Source of the DNA: Entomortierella parvispora
Taxonomy: Eukaryota; Mortierellomycota; Mortierellomycetes; Mortierellales; Mortierellaceae
Direction of reading: 5' to 3'
DNA length: 64,000 nucleotides
NCBI GenBank assembly: GCA_963573315.1
Contig: OY752140.1
Coordinates: 4,356,231-4,420,230, forward strand
The notes under the pieces are model-generated. The model searched no databases. It was given only the letters and a program-made list of their open reading frames with translations, and was not told the origin of the DNA. The position numbers and the translations under genes are program-made. Shown piece after piece: positions 23,164 to 34,785 of the stretch; the first letter of the stretch is position 1, and each line of letters begins with the position of its first letter.

Positions 23164-25752
23164 ATGGTTCTCTCAGACTCGAGCCAACCGCTCCTGACGG
23201 TGCCCTCCACCATCGCCAGCATCACACTCGTTCACGGCGATGGCCCATTAAAGCGACGAAGCCTCGCCCCCACCAGTTCGACCTCCATCAACACGGACTC
23301 GGCAACGACTTCGGCAACCGTAACCACACCTCCGTCTCCGCCCCTCACCCCTGATAGCCCGACGGTGTCTTTATCGTCAAAACACAACCCATTGCTGCCA
23401 AAGACAGGAAGGCGGAGAGCTATCCATGACAAGGCCAGGCGGAAGCAACAGCAGCTGACGGCGGATAACGGCAAGGGCGCTTTGTCGTTTATGTATCGGC
23501 ATCAACTTGGTAAAGTCTGGTTCCACGCTTTCCCTTATTTCTTTGCATTCTCCGCCCGGGGTTTCGGACTCGTTTTTTCCTTGGAACGGACCATGAACGT
23601 CATTTTTCCCTTCCCAGCACCCCCTGTCTCTCGATCTCTCTCGGCTGTCCCTCCTTCTTGGTTTGTCTCAGGTCCAAAAAAAAAGGTCTTTTCGTGGTGA
23701 ACTCTGTGCGTCGTTGGAGACACAACTCGACCTTGAAAGCAGGAGGCTGTGGAGTCCAAGGTGGACGGACTGCAGCAGAAACCAGGCCCAAAGATTCACC
23801 AGGAGGGGAACAATCTAAGATTAACCTTTTCTTTTCTTTTCTTCTTTGATTGCCTGGATGTTAGATGTGCCGGCGGTGCTGATGGCGGTCGTGTTCTTTG
23901 GTCACTTTGTGCTGGGTCACCCTGCTGCAGAACGCTTTCTTGTGCTGCAAAACAAGGATCCGGAGACGGGATTGTACTCGAAGGCTTGGACAGATCTGTA
24001 CTTCATTGGGTTTTGGGTCGTTGCCTTTACGTTCATGAGAGCGTTCGTGAGGTCTTTTGTACTCAGGCCCATTGCAGTCTGCGCTGGGGTCAAGAAGGAA
24101 CACAATCGGAATCGGTTCCAAGAGGAGGGATGGGTCTGCATGTATTATATCCTCAGCTGGAGCATGGGCATGGTAAGAGCAAAGAACTGAATTGACGGGA
24201 AGCAATTGACGAAGAATGCACACGCTATCACGAAGGACATGGAGATACAATCGAGGAACAACAACTAGCAGGAACCCGTGCCTGCACTGGATGATCAGGA
24301 ACATGAATCTTCCGTCCCCCGAAAAAGAGCCTTCGAACCAAGGGAATGGAACAGTGAACGGTCTGGTGGTGGGAACTAGAAGGACGGTATTGAAGGAAGT
24401 GCGAGAAAATGACGACGTCAGGCAGAAACCAGCAATGACAATGATTACCGCCAAAAGAGAGAGGGAGAACAAAAAAAACTCAAATTCCCTCAACACGCAG
24501 GACCAGGCGAGGATGAGGGAAGTACGCAAGTAGACGGAAAAAAAGGGAGAGCCAAACGCAGAGACACGGACCGACTTTTGTGCAACCAAGACCTTCGCCC
24601 AGAGCTTGGAGGAGGACAATGTTTTCCCGGGAATGGGCGCACTGACAGCCAATCCGCCTTTTGTGCCCCCAACGCTAAAACCAACCTTGTGGCAGGGCAA
24701 CAAACAACAGGCCGGAAAGAGGCTGGGCGCGATGGAGCGTGGAATGAGCAACGTTCGATCGGCAACATGTGATCATTCGTCGGTGTTTGTCATCGGCAAC
24801 TTTTTCGCTCTGCGGCGGGGATGTTAATCTTTGAACCCTGATCTGACCCCTGACCCCCTCTCTCTCCACTATCTTGAATTACAGTCAGTCTTGCGTCAGT
24901 CTCCCGTGTGGAACAGTTGGACTTTTTGGTTCAAGCCCGAGGCTTTCTTCGAAGGCTACCCTCACACAAGACTGCCTCATGGAATGATGTGGTACTACTA
25001 CGTGCAATTGGCCTTTTGGCTGCAGCAGGTCTTTGTGCTCCAAGTCGAGATCCCTCGAAAGGACTTTTGGGCATTGATGGCCCATCATACCGTGACTCTG
25101 CTCTTGATCGGGGGCAGTGCCTTGTCCAACTTTTGGCGCGCTGGTAACGCAGTCTTCGTTGTAATGGATCTCTCGGACATTATCCTTGCTGTAAGTGTGA
25201 TTTCTTGTCGTCTCTTTCCTCCTTTCCTGCAGGTCGCTTCAAGTTGAAGAGCCATCTCATGGTAAACTAACCCCAAACGTTCAATAGTTTTCAAAGGCTA
25301 TGAAGTACCTCGGCGTAGCAAACCGGATCTGTGATACATCATTCGCCTGTTTCATGGTATCCTGGCTCTATACGCGACACTACCTCTACGGATATATTCT
25401 GCATTCGTTCATGTTTACAGCGTACGAGATGATCCCGTTCGAGCTGGATATCCAACAGGGCAAATGGTACTGCCGAGAGTTGGCCTGGTTGCCCACCTTT
25501 GGACTGGCCCTACTACAGATCTTGATGATTTACTGGTTCGCTATGATCCTCAGGATTGTAATCAAGATCCTAAAGGGAGAAAGTGCCGAGGATGACCGCA
25601 GCGACGATGAATCGTAAGTGTGTTTTCCTCTTCTTCTTCTTTTCACAGACACTAGGCAAATCTCAGTTGCTCACTCTCTTTCTTTCTTCTATTTTTTCCA
25701 TTTTCTCAGGGAGATTACTGACAAGAGCGAAAAGAAGCATGTGTCAGAGTAG
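23164..25752 (+). CDS. LAG1: Ceramide synthase (LAG1/LAC1 family, TLC domain)
   Basis: N-acylates sphingoid bases with acyl-CoA in the ER membrane. Exons 23164-23509, 23865-24172, 24885-25190, 25288-25613 and 25710-25752 give 442 aa with closed phases. Residues 1-110 are polar and Ser/Thr/Pro-rich, ending in a basic patch (KTGRRRAIHDKARRKQQQ). Membrane segments start at DVPAVLMAVVFFGHFVLG. The TLC domain (about residues 160-400) contains WYYYVQLAFWLQQVF, the catalytic double His in FWALMAHHTVTLLLIG, VFVVMDLSDIIL and YYLHSFMF-like segments. The acidic Ser-rich C-tail (GESAEDDRSDDES) resembles the CK2-phosphorylated tail of yeast and mammalian ceramide synthases. Intron 2 is 712 bases, much longer than its neighbours. 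Poly(A) signal at 25770-25775. Confidence 0.95.
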
Positions 25753-26287
25753 TTGATCGACTTTGGAAGAATAAAATTCCGGAGAGAGAAAAAAAAAAGA
25801 TTGTCTGCCTGATTTGTCACTTCCTTTGCTCCTCCCTGTTGCCTTTTCGGGATATCCTTTTGGTCGGCAAAGACACCGACTATGACACGAACCAACGCGT
25901 GAGAAGATCCAGGGACCAATTGGTTCCACATTCGGCCCATTGATTCAATTCATTTGAAAGATTGGTATATTGAAGTACTGATAAAGACGGGATGGGAAAG
26001 AGAAAAAGGACTATGATACATGCAGAATAGAGGACAAAGAGAAGAAGGGGGTAACAAAGGGTATGTGGGCTATGGACGGACTTTTTTTTTGGGGGGAAGG
26101 GGGAAGGAGTCTGTGCTCCCGGCTGAGGGAGTTCCCATGGTTGCCGAGAGGGCGGGTGCGCTTGGTTCAGATCGTTGACCAATTGGGCGAGGAAAGAGAA
26201 GCAAAATATCAAACAATTACAGAAAGAAAAGGACAAAAAAAAACAAAGGAGAAAGTGTGGTGGCAGATCGGGAAATCAACACTTCCT
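25753..26287. other. Convergent 3' regions of ceramide synthase and E2F genes
   Basis: No gene seen. Contains the ceramide synthase poly(A) signal, a purine-rich run and a T8-G7 stretch near 26080-26096. Confidence 0.5.
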
Positions 26288-29200
26288 TCACTCACTCATG
26301 CACTCGTCCTCGTCCTGTCCTTCTTCGTAAGCTGCTTGGCAGATGCTGGCCACATCCTGAGGTGGTAGGCTGGAGATGATGGTGCGCTGTCCAATCATCA
26401 TCTTTTGAAGTGGCGCCTCATCCTCGTCCTCCGATGAAGAAAGATCATCATCAGTAGAATCCTGGTCCATGTCCTCATCTGAAGACGACAAATCAGAGTC
26501 ATCTGTCGAGTCGTCCTGGGAAGAGTAGTCGTCCATGGAGGAGTAATCGCTCGAGCCCTCGGAAGAAGAATCAGAAGACAAGAAGGGTGAGCCTGGGCAG
26601 CGAGGTGGCACGGCAAAAGAGCTGAGATGCACCTCGCCCGCTCGGGTCTTGTGCTCCAACTTCATCACGAATGGCTTGGACGACTAATCGGTGAAAAAAG
26701 GACAATTTTCTAAGTTTCAAATCCAAGGAAGAGCAATTGCAAGAGTATTGTGATGTTGGGTATCTAAACTTACGTCTTCTGGGTCCTCGAGCTGCATGTA
26801 GGTCTCATGGGGGGTCTTTACAGCCAAAATGAGAGAGTCTTGCAACGAGTCGATTTTCTTGATATCGTTCATGGTGATGTAAGCATATCTATACCCAAGA
26901 AAACATTGACCTATGATTAGCTACGCTCATGAGTTATTTCGGGCCAATAGTGTCATATATTGCTCTAGGACGCTTACCGAGCAGTCTCTTCGTTCGTGAG
27001 AACTTCCTTCATACTGGCATCCATTCCAGATCGCAAAGACGAGAGGCGAGCCTTTTCAGCGATCAATCGAGCTCTCTCTTGCATCAGTTCTTCTTTACGC
27101 TGACGGTTGATATCGGCTTTGTTTCCAGCGACCGGTCTGTTGATGTCCGAGTTGTTGGTAATTCCCCTGAAAAAAGAAGATAATTCATGGTTTGTTAGGA
27201 CCTGAGGAACGTAAATCACCTTAAGCAGCAGCTTTGCCATTGAGATTCTACTTACTTCCAACGGACATTGTTCTTCTTGAATTTCTCAATCAAGTCAATA
27301 CCTTCAAGGACATGGGTGATATCGTAGATGCGACGCTTCTGCACATTTAGCTTGTCAGCAGTGTTGTTCAGATCCAAGGTGCCCTTTTCTTCCTTCAATA
27401 GGCGAATGAACTGCTTTGTCAATTGTCCCAGCGATCGTTCAGCGCGGCTAGAATCTAAATATCCCAGAAAAGAAAAAGAGAGCACGTTTGAGTGAGGTGG
27501 TTTTGACATGAGTGCAAAGTTGGTCATAGCGCCATTGAAGTCCCCGTTAAATTAGCGCAACGTCAGGCTGGCAAGTTTGATTCTGTTGTTATCCAGCCAC
27601 GGATAGTTGCATCTGAGCCCGTCTGATCATCCCAAGACAATATATCGTCTGTCTTCTTGCTGCTGTCGAATCCCAGTCGTCTCTTTCCTGGTGTCCCTGA
27701 AATTCAAAAGTAAAGGTTACCTTTGGCTGCAGTAGCGGGTTTGGTCTTTGGGCCAGTTGTAGGCGCAGCGCCACTCTTGCGTCCTCGCTTTCCCGGCTTG
27801 GCCAGCTGGGCGGGAGGGGCATGCGATTCCTGTGTGTTGTTGATACGATTCTAGAGCAAAATGAAATGGAAAAAGGCGTCAGTGCCGAGTAATGAATTCG
27901 CACTAGGAAAAAGGTAACCAAAGAAATTAAAGTAGACAGATTCAAAGAAGAAAGAGAGAAAGGGTCCCCTGTGCAATGACCGCAACGGGGAGGGAAATTC
28001 AACGATCGAGTGGTTGGTGTTGACGGTCATGGGTGGTCAGTCCAAGACAAATGCTGTCCCTCGTCCCTCTGTTGCATTCAATTGAATTTGTTGTGTTCCC
28101 TCTTTGTCCACCTTGCGCTCTCGCTTTGGCTGTCCTTTGCCCCGCGCGGCAAATAAACATTGGACGGACCTGCAGGTGCAGAGTGGCGGGAAAATCTAAA
28201 CGCAGCAGCTCATTGTCTCCTTCCCTCCCTTTCTCCCCTTTGTGTGCTCCCTTTCCCTCTTGTCTCTGCGTCTGTTCAATTGGAATGAAATAAAAAGAGT
28301 AGCGGCAACCCTTTTTTTTTTGTCGAATTGTTGTTCACACACTGAACAGACTTTCCCGCTGCCCGATGCTGCGTAAATGCCCTCCTGATTGTTGATAGCC
28401 CATTCCGTGATGACAAGGGTGGGTGAAGGTGAGATTGGCGATCCTAGTCTTGGCCTGTTTGCTTGCAGATGTGTCCTTTCTGCACCCCTCACTTTCATCC
28501 TTGCGCCCCCTGTGCGCTGCATGTTCCACTAACCACTGTTGACTGAAGCGCAAGCCTTCTTCCGTTTCGCCCCTCCCCAGCCTGCCAAACACACAACCAG
28601 CCATACAGCGGACCGAGTGTCGATAAGAAAGAGTCAACGAGAGGGGAATAAAAAGAGAAAATGAAAAAAAAAAAAAAAAAAAGAAAGGAACAGAAATGGG
28701 GTGTCACGAATGGGAATGCCGCCGCGTGCATGTCACAGTCCCGCCTTGTCCATGCGAAGAGCATCCTTTCTGACCCGCAGCCCTCGTGGATGGTGGAGCA
28801 AGGACAAAGTGGAGGGAGGGAGCGACAACAACCCACCAACACAACAACAACAACAACAATGCAGCAGCAAACAACAACACAAGAACCCCGCCTCTGATGA
28901 ATACAACCGACTGAAGAAAAGAAGGAGGGAAAAAAAGAAGAAAAAAAACCGGCCGCTGGCGGGATGGCAGCACATCCAGCCCACTGTCCATTGTTGGCAA
29001 GGTCCATCAGGGAGAGCGCGGGAGTGTCAATGACCAAAGGTCAAGTCGCAACACGAATGAAAGAGGAGCCCTTTCACTGCTGCAGCATGCACTGATCTGG
29101 TCCTGAACCGCCAGCTCCCATTCCTGTCGCCCTCCATTCTGTCCAAAGTGTCCAATGCAGGCTGTGTCCTTTGTCCTTGATGCACGATTCTAGTGTTGGG

Positions 29201-29419
29201 AAGACTGCCTCCCCCACCCCTTCTCCTCAAGGGTCCTTGCCAGCCTCCTTCTTCAACCCGAGACAAGGGAAAAAAAAGAAGAGTACAAAAGTAACAAGAA
29301 AACAAAAGTAACAAAAAAGAAAGACGTTTGTCCCTTACCTCTCTTTCGACCCAGGCATGGTCCGAGAACGCAGGGAGACCGGGCATAGTGCTGGCCATGA
29401 CGTGTGTGGAGGGAGACAT
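26288..29419 (-). CDS. E2F-family transcription factor
   Basis: E2F factors bind TTTSSCGC-type sites and drive G1/S genes, normally as a heterodimer with DP. Exons on the minus strand: 29419-29339, 27850-27721, 27454-27256, 27166-26978, 26888-26774, 26683-26288; all phases close, 369 aa. Residues about 28-70 carry an AT-hook-like patch ([10 protein letters not shown]). Residues about 71-137 are the winged helix, with the signature [25 protein letters not shown] (RRIYD recognition helix) ending NNVRWK. A leucine/heptad dimerisation helix follows ([21 protein letters not shown]), then the marked-box-like [36 protein letters not shown]. The C-terminus is very rich in Ser/Asp/Glu, like a transactivation domain. 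The first exon is the least certain: its intron is 1488 bases, but the donor (GAG|GTAAGG) and phase fit. Confidence 0.9.
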
Positions 29420-30093
29420 GATTCTTGTTCGGAGGGTTCTAACGGCGGACGGGTGTTCAGGTTCTTCTCGAGGTGGATCGAGGCGAGGTTCAGCTGGATC
29501 GCTTTGTGGTTTCGCGGCAAGGGTACGGAGGGCGAGAGCGCTGGTTTAAGCTCCGGAGGTTCAGAGGAGAGGAAGGGGAAGGCCGGATGGTCTTTGGAGA
29601 GAGCGAATCGATCTTGTTGGCGAGCGTGAAGGAGCGAGTGCAACAGTGGCGAGAAGTTCAAGGACAGGCAGACGGTGCAAACGGGCAGATTGCAGCTTTT
29701 GTCAAAGCGAGTGCGGGCGTGGGTAAGGATTCTTGTTCTCGAGCGAGCGAGCGAGCGAGTCTTAAGGAGGAGCAACGAAGGTCTTGAGGACTTGTTGGGT
29801 CGAGCGAGTCAAGGACAGCAGGAGCTTGAGGAGAAGGACGAGACGGGTTGGCTTGGAACTTGGTTGGAAGACGAGCTTGGTTTGGACGCTTTGGTTTTTC
29901 TTGACCGACTGGCAGTTGTTGGTTGCTGTGGGCTAGGCTGCTGGCAGTGAAGGGGAGCTGTGGGTTGAGGGTTGGAGGTGGGGGGTGGAAGGTGGAGTAG
30001 GAAGTGGAGGAGGGGTTGGGGTGTGAAGGGTTGAGGAGAAAGGAAGAAGAGAGAGGAAAGAGAGGGAAAAGAGAGTTGCGAGGCTCGCAACGC

Positions 30094-30102
30094 TTTTTAT
30101 AC
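30094..30102 (-). promoter_or_regulatory. TATA element, probable E2F gene promoter
   Basis: On the minus strand it reads GTATAAAAA within GGGTATAAAAAGCG, a strong match to consensus. It lies about 675 bases before the E2F ATG. The sequence between is pyrimidine-rich on the transcribed strand, consistent with a long fungal 5' UTR. Confidence 0.5.
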
Positions 30103-30631
30103 CCGAGAGGGACCATGTCGAGAGGTGATGGTGCGGTTGCGGAGGCAATGGTGGGGGGATGGGGACGAAGACGAGGATGGCGGCCGCGGATGGTCAAGAA
30201 AGCAAAGTGGAGGAAGGTGAAGTAAGTGAAGGAGGATGATGAGGAGGAGGGGACAGCAACCAATACTCAATGCAATCATTGGGGACACAGTCCCATGGAG
30301 GGAAGGACGGAGGGAAAAATTTTGAATTTGAGATCACTCTCTTTTGTTTGTGCATGGGCATGGGCATGGCATGGCATGGCATGCTTGCTTGCTCGCTTGC
30401 TGTCGGACCATGGGCCATGGTTGTGATTTCTTTATTTTTTCTTCTTTGAACACACACGTACATTTCAAACACTCCGGGACAAAGCAAAGTGTTGTGTTCA
30501 CAGTGTGGTGTGGGTGTGTTTGTGCAAGCAAGGCCAGGAAGGCAGGGGGAGGAATGACAATGTAGCACTGCAGACAGAGTTGGGCGGGAAAAGCAAAGCC
30601 AGCTATCGAAACCCGCAATGCTTTCTTTTTT

Positions 30632-30690
30632 TCAATGGTCCGCAATGGTATCAATGGTGTACCAATGGTTGCAATGGTCGATGGTCCGTT
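30632..30690. repeat. CAATGGT word cluster
   Basis: Five CAATGGT words in about 50 bases, spaced 9-15 bases apart, with further ATGGT words to about 30790. Could be a transcription-factor site cluster or a decayed simple repeat. Confidence 0.55.
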
Positions 30691-31541
30691 TCAATTGCTG
30701 GAAGAGGAACCACAATGGCACAAGGAATCGATTATTTCTCACGCGCTGGGCAAATGGTTATCCAATCCTGTTGGCTGCCCGATGGTCATCCCTCCCGACG
30801 AAGGAAGGTGTCCTGATGAGCAGGTAGGCAGGATTGATCTTTGACAGGACACCAATGCATTTTGGGTACAGCACAGCGAGCAAAGATTGGGACAGCCACG
30901 TCTACGACCACGACGACGATGACAGACAACAACGGAGTATTTTGTGGTCACACACAAGATTCCCGCACTTTTTATTGCCCTTGAGCTCTCTTTCCGAGCA
31001 GAGACAGCCAGCTCTCTGCTGAAAATTTAGTGCATGCGTTGTTTTTTGTTCTTTTGAGATATAAAGTGGTGTCCGGACCGGCGTCTGGAGCCAACTCCCA
31101 TGATAAGAGTCCGCAAAGACGGCGCTGGTCCCCGGGTCTTTTGCCCAGATTCTTGCTCGGGTCCATGTAAGGATATTGTTTTCTTTGAGAGAAATAGCCC
31201 TTGGTATTATTTCCTAGCGTAATGTAAGTGAGGATCGTCTGTCTTCCCGCTCTGCGGCTGAAAGTCATTCGCTCGAGGACTGCTCTTCGTGCTGTTCCGA
31301 CTTTGCTCGTTCACAGGATTGCGAAAACCAGTCGGGGTTCGCTCGATCCGAGTGCAGAGACGACCAAAATAGTGTGCACACAGCGAGCGTGCTTTCGATC
31401 AGCGGCCTCTCTCTTGGCACACCTTTTTTTTTTTTTTTTTGCACACCTGCATGTCCAAGTGAGCATGTGCTCTTTCCTGCATCCTTCCCTCCCCCACTCT
31501 TTGTCCATTTCCCCATCAACCCAATCCCTCTCACAGCATCC

Positions 31542-32618
31542 ATGGAATCCCTACCGGGCCCCGCTTCTTCTGCTGGGATGCGGAACCGCATCATCCCTTC
31601 CATGGCTATATCCTCGACTTCCTCCTCGTCCTCAACTTCGTCATCACTGCCCACTGATGCTGGCCACTCTGTCAGTGATGTCCCGACTGGCTCCTCATCC
31701 TCATTCAGACCCCACTTACACTCGAGCTTGCCAGAGACGCCGGCCACCTGTGACACAAGTATAGCAGCTTCGGATGGCCAAATCCAAGAGAGTTCCTTAC
31801 CCTCACATTCTGAAGAAACACCAACAGTGACATGCACACCTCAAGAACCAATGCTAAAGGCCGATGTAGCCCCACAGAAGAGCGAATCTGCACAGGAACC
31901 TGAGTTGAATGCCGAGTTCTCTTGCAACATTTGCTTTGACACGTCCATGTCCCCTGTTCTGACTCTTTGTGGACACCTCTTCTGGCAGGTGACATTTGTG
32001 GAAAGCAATCGTCGCCTCTACAATCCACACCGCACGGTTTCTAACAGATCCATGTTTGTTGCTCAACGTCACCTAGTTGGTCCTGTCTGCATCAATGGCT
32101 TGATTCTCAACGACAAAATCCTACCTGCCCGGTCTGTAAAGCAGGATGTGCCCAGGACAAGGTCATTCCCATCTACGGCCGAGGAAAGGAGCAATTGGAT
32201 CCAAGGTGTGTAATCAGTTTGAAAGTATTCTTCTTGACCATTGATTTGAGCTAACTGCGATCGACACAACTCGTGCAGATCCACGACGCCAAAAAGACCA
32301 GCAGGCCAGAGGCCAGAGCCCTTGAGGAGTGGTGGGATGCTGGCGGCAGGCCAAGTAACATTCTCAGGTACAATGATCCCCCCGTTCATGTTCTCGCCCT
32401 TCGGGATCCACTATGGCGCCACCTACAGCGGCACCATGGGTGCGAACGGAGCAGGTATTCATACCGTCTCTTCTTGTTTTGCTCGTGGTAAGCGTGAAGT
32501 GCAAACTAACCGTGCTATCCTTCATGGTACTCCAGTCCAGACACCTATGCAGGCCTACGTTTCGCGAATGTTTTTCATGTTAGGAACACTGATATTGGTC
32601 GGCATCCTTCTCTATTGA
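31542..32618 (+). CDS. RNF5/RNF185-type ER-membrane RING ubiquitin ligase
   Basis: E3 ligases of this group work in ER-associated degradation. Exons 31542-31984, 32077-32205, 32279-32454 and 32536-32618 give 276 aa. The first intron uses a GC donor (TCTG|GCAGGT). That is required to restore the conserved zinc-ligand Cys in [14 protein letters not shown]; splicing at the adjacent GT would break the frame and the RING. RING ligands: CNIC near residue 128, CGH..C..C, and CPVCKAGC. Downstream the family motif [14 protein letters not shown]...[12 protein letters not shown] is clear, then a Gly/Met/Phe-rich loop and a C-terminal membrane anchor ([16 protein letters not shown]). Residues 1-125 are Ser/Thr/Pro-rich and longer than in animal RNF5 (about 180 aa in total). 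Poly(A) signal AATAAA near 32648. Confidence 0.94.
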
Positions 32619-32867
32619 TACCCCCTTTGGGACTCTTACTTCTGCTAATAAACGCAAAGCAGTGACAGTGTCCAGATTCTTTTGAATGAAACGAACAATG
32701 AACATGAACATGCATGTCTGGATTTGTAAATCAACGCGGCTCACTTCAAAGTTCAGACATTTTTCTGATGCTCTCAGCCGCACCGGCTCCTTGTTTTCTT
32801 TGGTCACTTGCTCGACATTCTTTCCTCTGCATCCCATCTCTTCCCTCCACTTCATCATTCAGTTGCC

Positions 32868-34335
32868 ATGTGTCAAGGATCTCAGCCCGAAAAGTTCACC
32901 TTCAAAGCCAGCCCTCCGGAGCTACCCCCCGCCCTGCTCAATTCCCGGTTCCTGATTCAATCGAGCTCCACTGACACCCACACAGAAGTAAAAGAGTATT
33001 CGATCCCCAGGGACGCGCCTTGTCCCATCATTGACGCCCATGTCCACGGTACCATCCTCGCAATTGCTCAACGGCACTTTGTTCTAGAAAAAAAAAAGCA
33101 ATTCTCGCTCTAACGTACCGTTCCACTCATCACAGTGTTTCCTCAGCGCTTGATGGATGCTGTATGGATGTTCTTTGACAGATTTTACTGGCCTGTGCGT
33201 TACAAGAAGACCTATCTTGCCACTCGGGCAGATTTTCTGATCCAGCAAGGAATCAATCACGTTGTGCTCCTCGTGTAAAAAAAAAGGCGCCCGACTGGAT
33301 GTTGCTTCGCCCATTATCCAGTTGTCGGTGATTGATCTTCGATATACTAATCGAACTCAACTCCTTCTGTCATTATCCCGTCTTAGGTATGCTCACAAGA
33401 ATGGTATTGCAAGGGATCTCAACAAGTTTTTAGCCAACACTGTTAACGACATGAACGCACGATACGCACAGGTCCGCGTCGGGTCCAACCAGCGCCGGCG
33501 CGTCGCATCAGGCTTGGCCACAGTCATGCCTGGCGAGCCTGGAGCTGCTGACATCTTGGCAGAAGCGTTCACTACCCTGGGTCTTTCGGGGATCAAGATG
33601 CACTCACATGTCCAAGCCATTGCGGCCAACCATCCTAGTATGGACGAGGTGTACGAGACTTGCATTCGTTTTAACAAACCATGTCTTATCCACGCTGGCA
33701 AGGAGCCCAACAGCTCTGCGTACAAGGCTGATGCTGGCAAAATTTGCGATGTCAGCATCGTGGAGGATGTCCTTCAGCGTTTTCCCAACCTTCAGTTGTG
33801 TGTGCCACACTTAGGTAAAGTGAATGGCTATAATACCTAGCATGTCTTTGTTTGCTTTGTTTATCGGTTGGTAGGTAAAAGTTGACACGACCTTGCTCTG
33901 ACTCCATTTTTCATAGGGATGAATCAGTACCAAGAGTTTTTTGACTTGCTGGACAAGTACCCCAACCTGTATTTGGACACAACGATGACTCTTGCTTCCT
34001 TTTTACAGCCTGCGGACGACAGCAAGCAGCTGGCAGAGCTGCTCCGAACCATGTTGATCAAGTATAGCGACCGAATCATGTACGGCACAGATTGGCCCAA
34101 TATCCCATACGACTGGTGTCGTGAATTGGCCAACCTGGTCAGTTTGGTGGACGGAGATGGGGAGGCCTCGGCAGTGGATCCTACTTGGTCGGACCGTCCG
34201 AAAGGTCAGGCAAGAACACTCGTGGGTGATCTGGCATTGGAGCGTATCCTGTGGAGGAATGCAGCTCGGTTTTACGGCATCGAGGAGGCAGACCTTGGTT
34301 GGCCAGGCCGCGGTGCTGTGCAGTCGAGTCTTTGA
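32868..34335 (+). CDS. Amidohydrolase-2 family metal-dependent hydrolase or decarboxylase
   Basis: TIM-barrel enzyme of the amidohydrolase superfamily. Exons 32868-33048, 33136-33274, 33387-33814 and 33917-34335 give 388 aa. Metal-site motifs seen: IIDAHVHVFP (first strand, His-x-His), HAGKEP (strand 5 His, near residue 216), CVPHLGMNQY (strand 6 His) and GTDWPN (strand 8 Asp). The fold and motifs match the group containing ACMSD-type decarboxylases and lactonases, but the substrate cannot be read from sequence. A short RRR-containing loop follows the second strand. No signal peptide or membrane segment, so probably cytosolic. AATAAA at 34411-34416. Confidence 0.9.
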
Positions 34336-34785
34336 TGGAATAGATGGGCAGGACGACATCTTATCTTGACTCGTGTAGCGGAAGGATGGCGTGCGTGCAT
34401 GCAACACTACAATAAAAGATTTGCAATTGCACAGGTCTCGGGCCTGGTCAATTACGCAAATACACAGGGTCGGAGCAATGAGTCTATTTGCGAAATGCCA
34501 TGCACTCCTTCCTTCTGCTCATTCTCCTTTCTTACTTCCTTCCTTCATCCCTCGATCCTTCTTTGCCACCTCTCTTCCCTTCATTCACTCTCTGTCATCA
34601 TTCATTCGCCATCACCCGAGTGTTTTCCTTTGCAGCGTACTGCCGTCATTCTTCCTTCTCCTCCTCCTTCACCCCGGATGAATTGACCTCACCAGACTTG
34701 GCCCATCTCTTCTCTTCTGCTCGGCTCCCTTACTCCGTCTTCCCTGCATCTCTCTTCTCCACTCTGCTCTCGACATCTCTCGACC
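34336..34785. other. Intergenic, C/T-rich leader of the MFS gene
   Basis: 450 bases. Holds the amidohydrolase poly(A) signal, then CTTCC/CTCTTCC-rich sequence up to the next ATG. No gene seen. Confidence 0.55.

Larger units (their letters stand above)
29420..31541. other. Divergent intergenic region, E2F and RNF5-like promoters
   Basis: About 2.1 kb with no convincing gene. From 29420 to 30100 the minus strand is C/T-rich and likely the E2F 5' leader, with a TATA element at 30094-30102. Further right are GGCATGGCAT tandem words (30355-30385), a cluster of CAATGGT words (30632-30690), a TATAAAG-like word near 31062 on the plus strand, and an 18-base T run near 31424 upstream of the RING gene. 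Confidence 0.5.

Noticed and set aside
22653-23197. Hydrophobic ORFs (many Phe/Leu/Ser) upstream of ceramide synthase as a membrane protein
   Set aside because: Entirely C/T-rich sequence open in several frames; it reads as a 5' leader.
30330-30420. GGCATGGCATGGCATGC words as an operator or hairpin
   Set aside because: Best explained as a short decayed tandem repeat; no balanced inverted repeat and no adjacent gene start.
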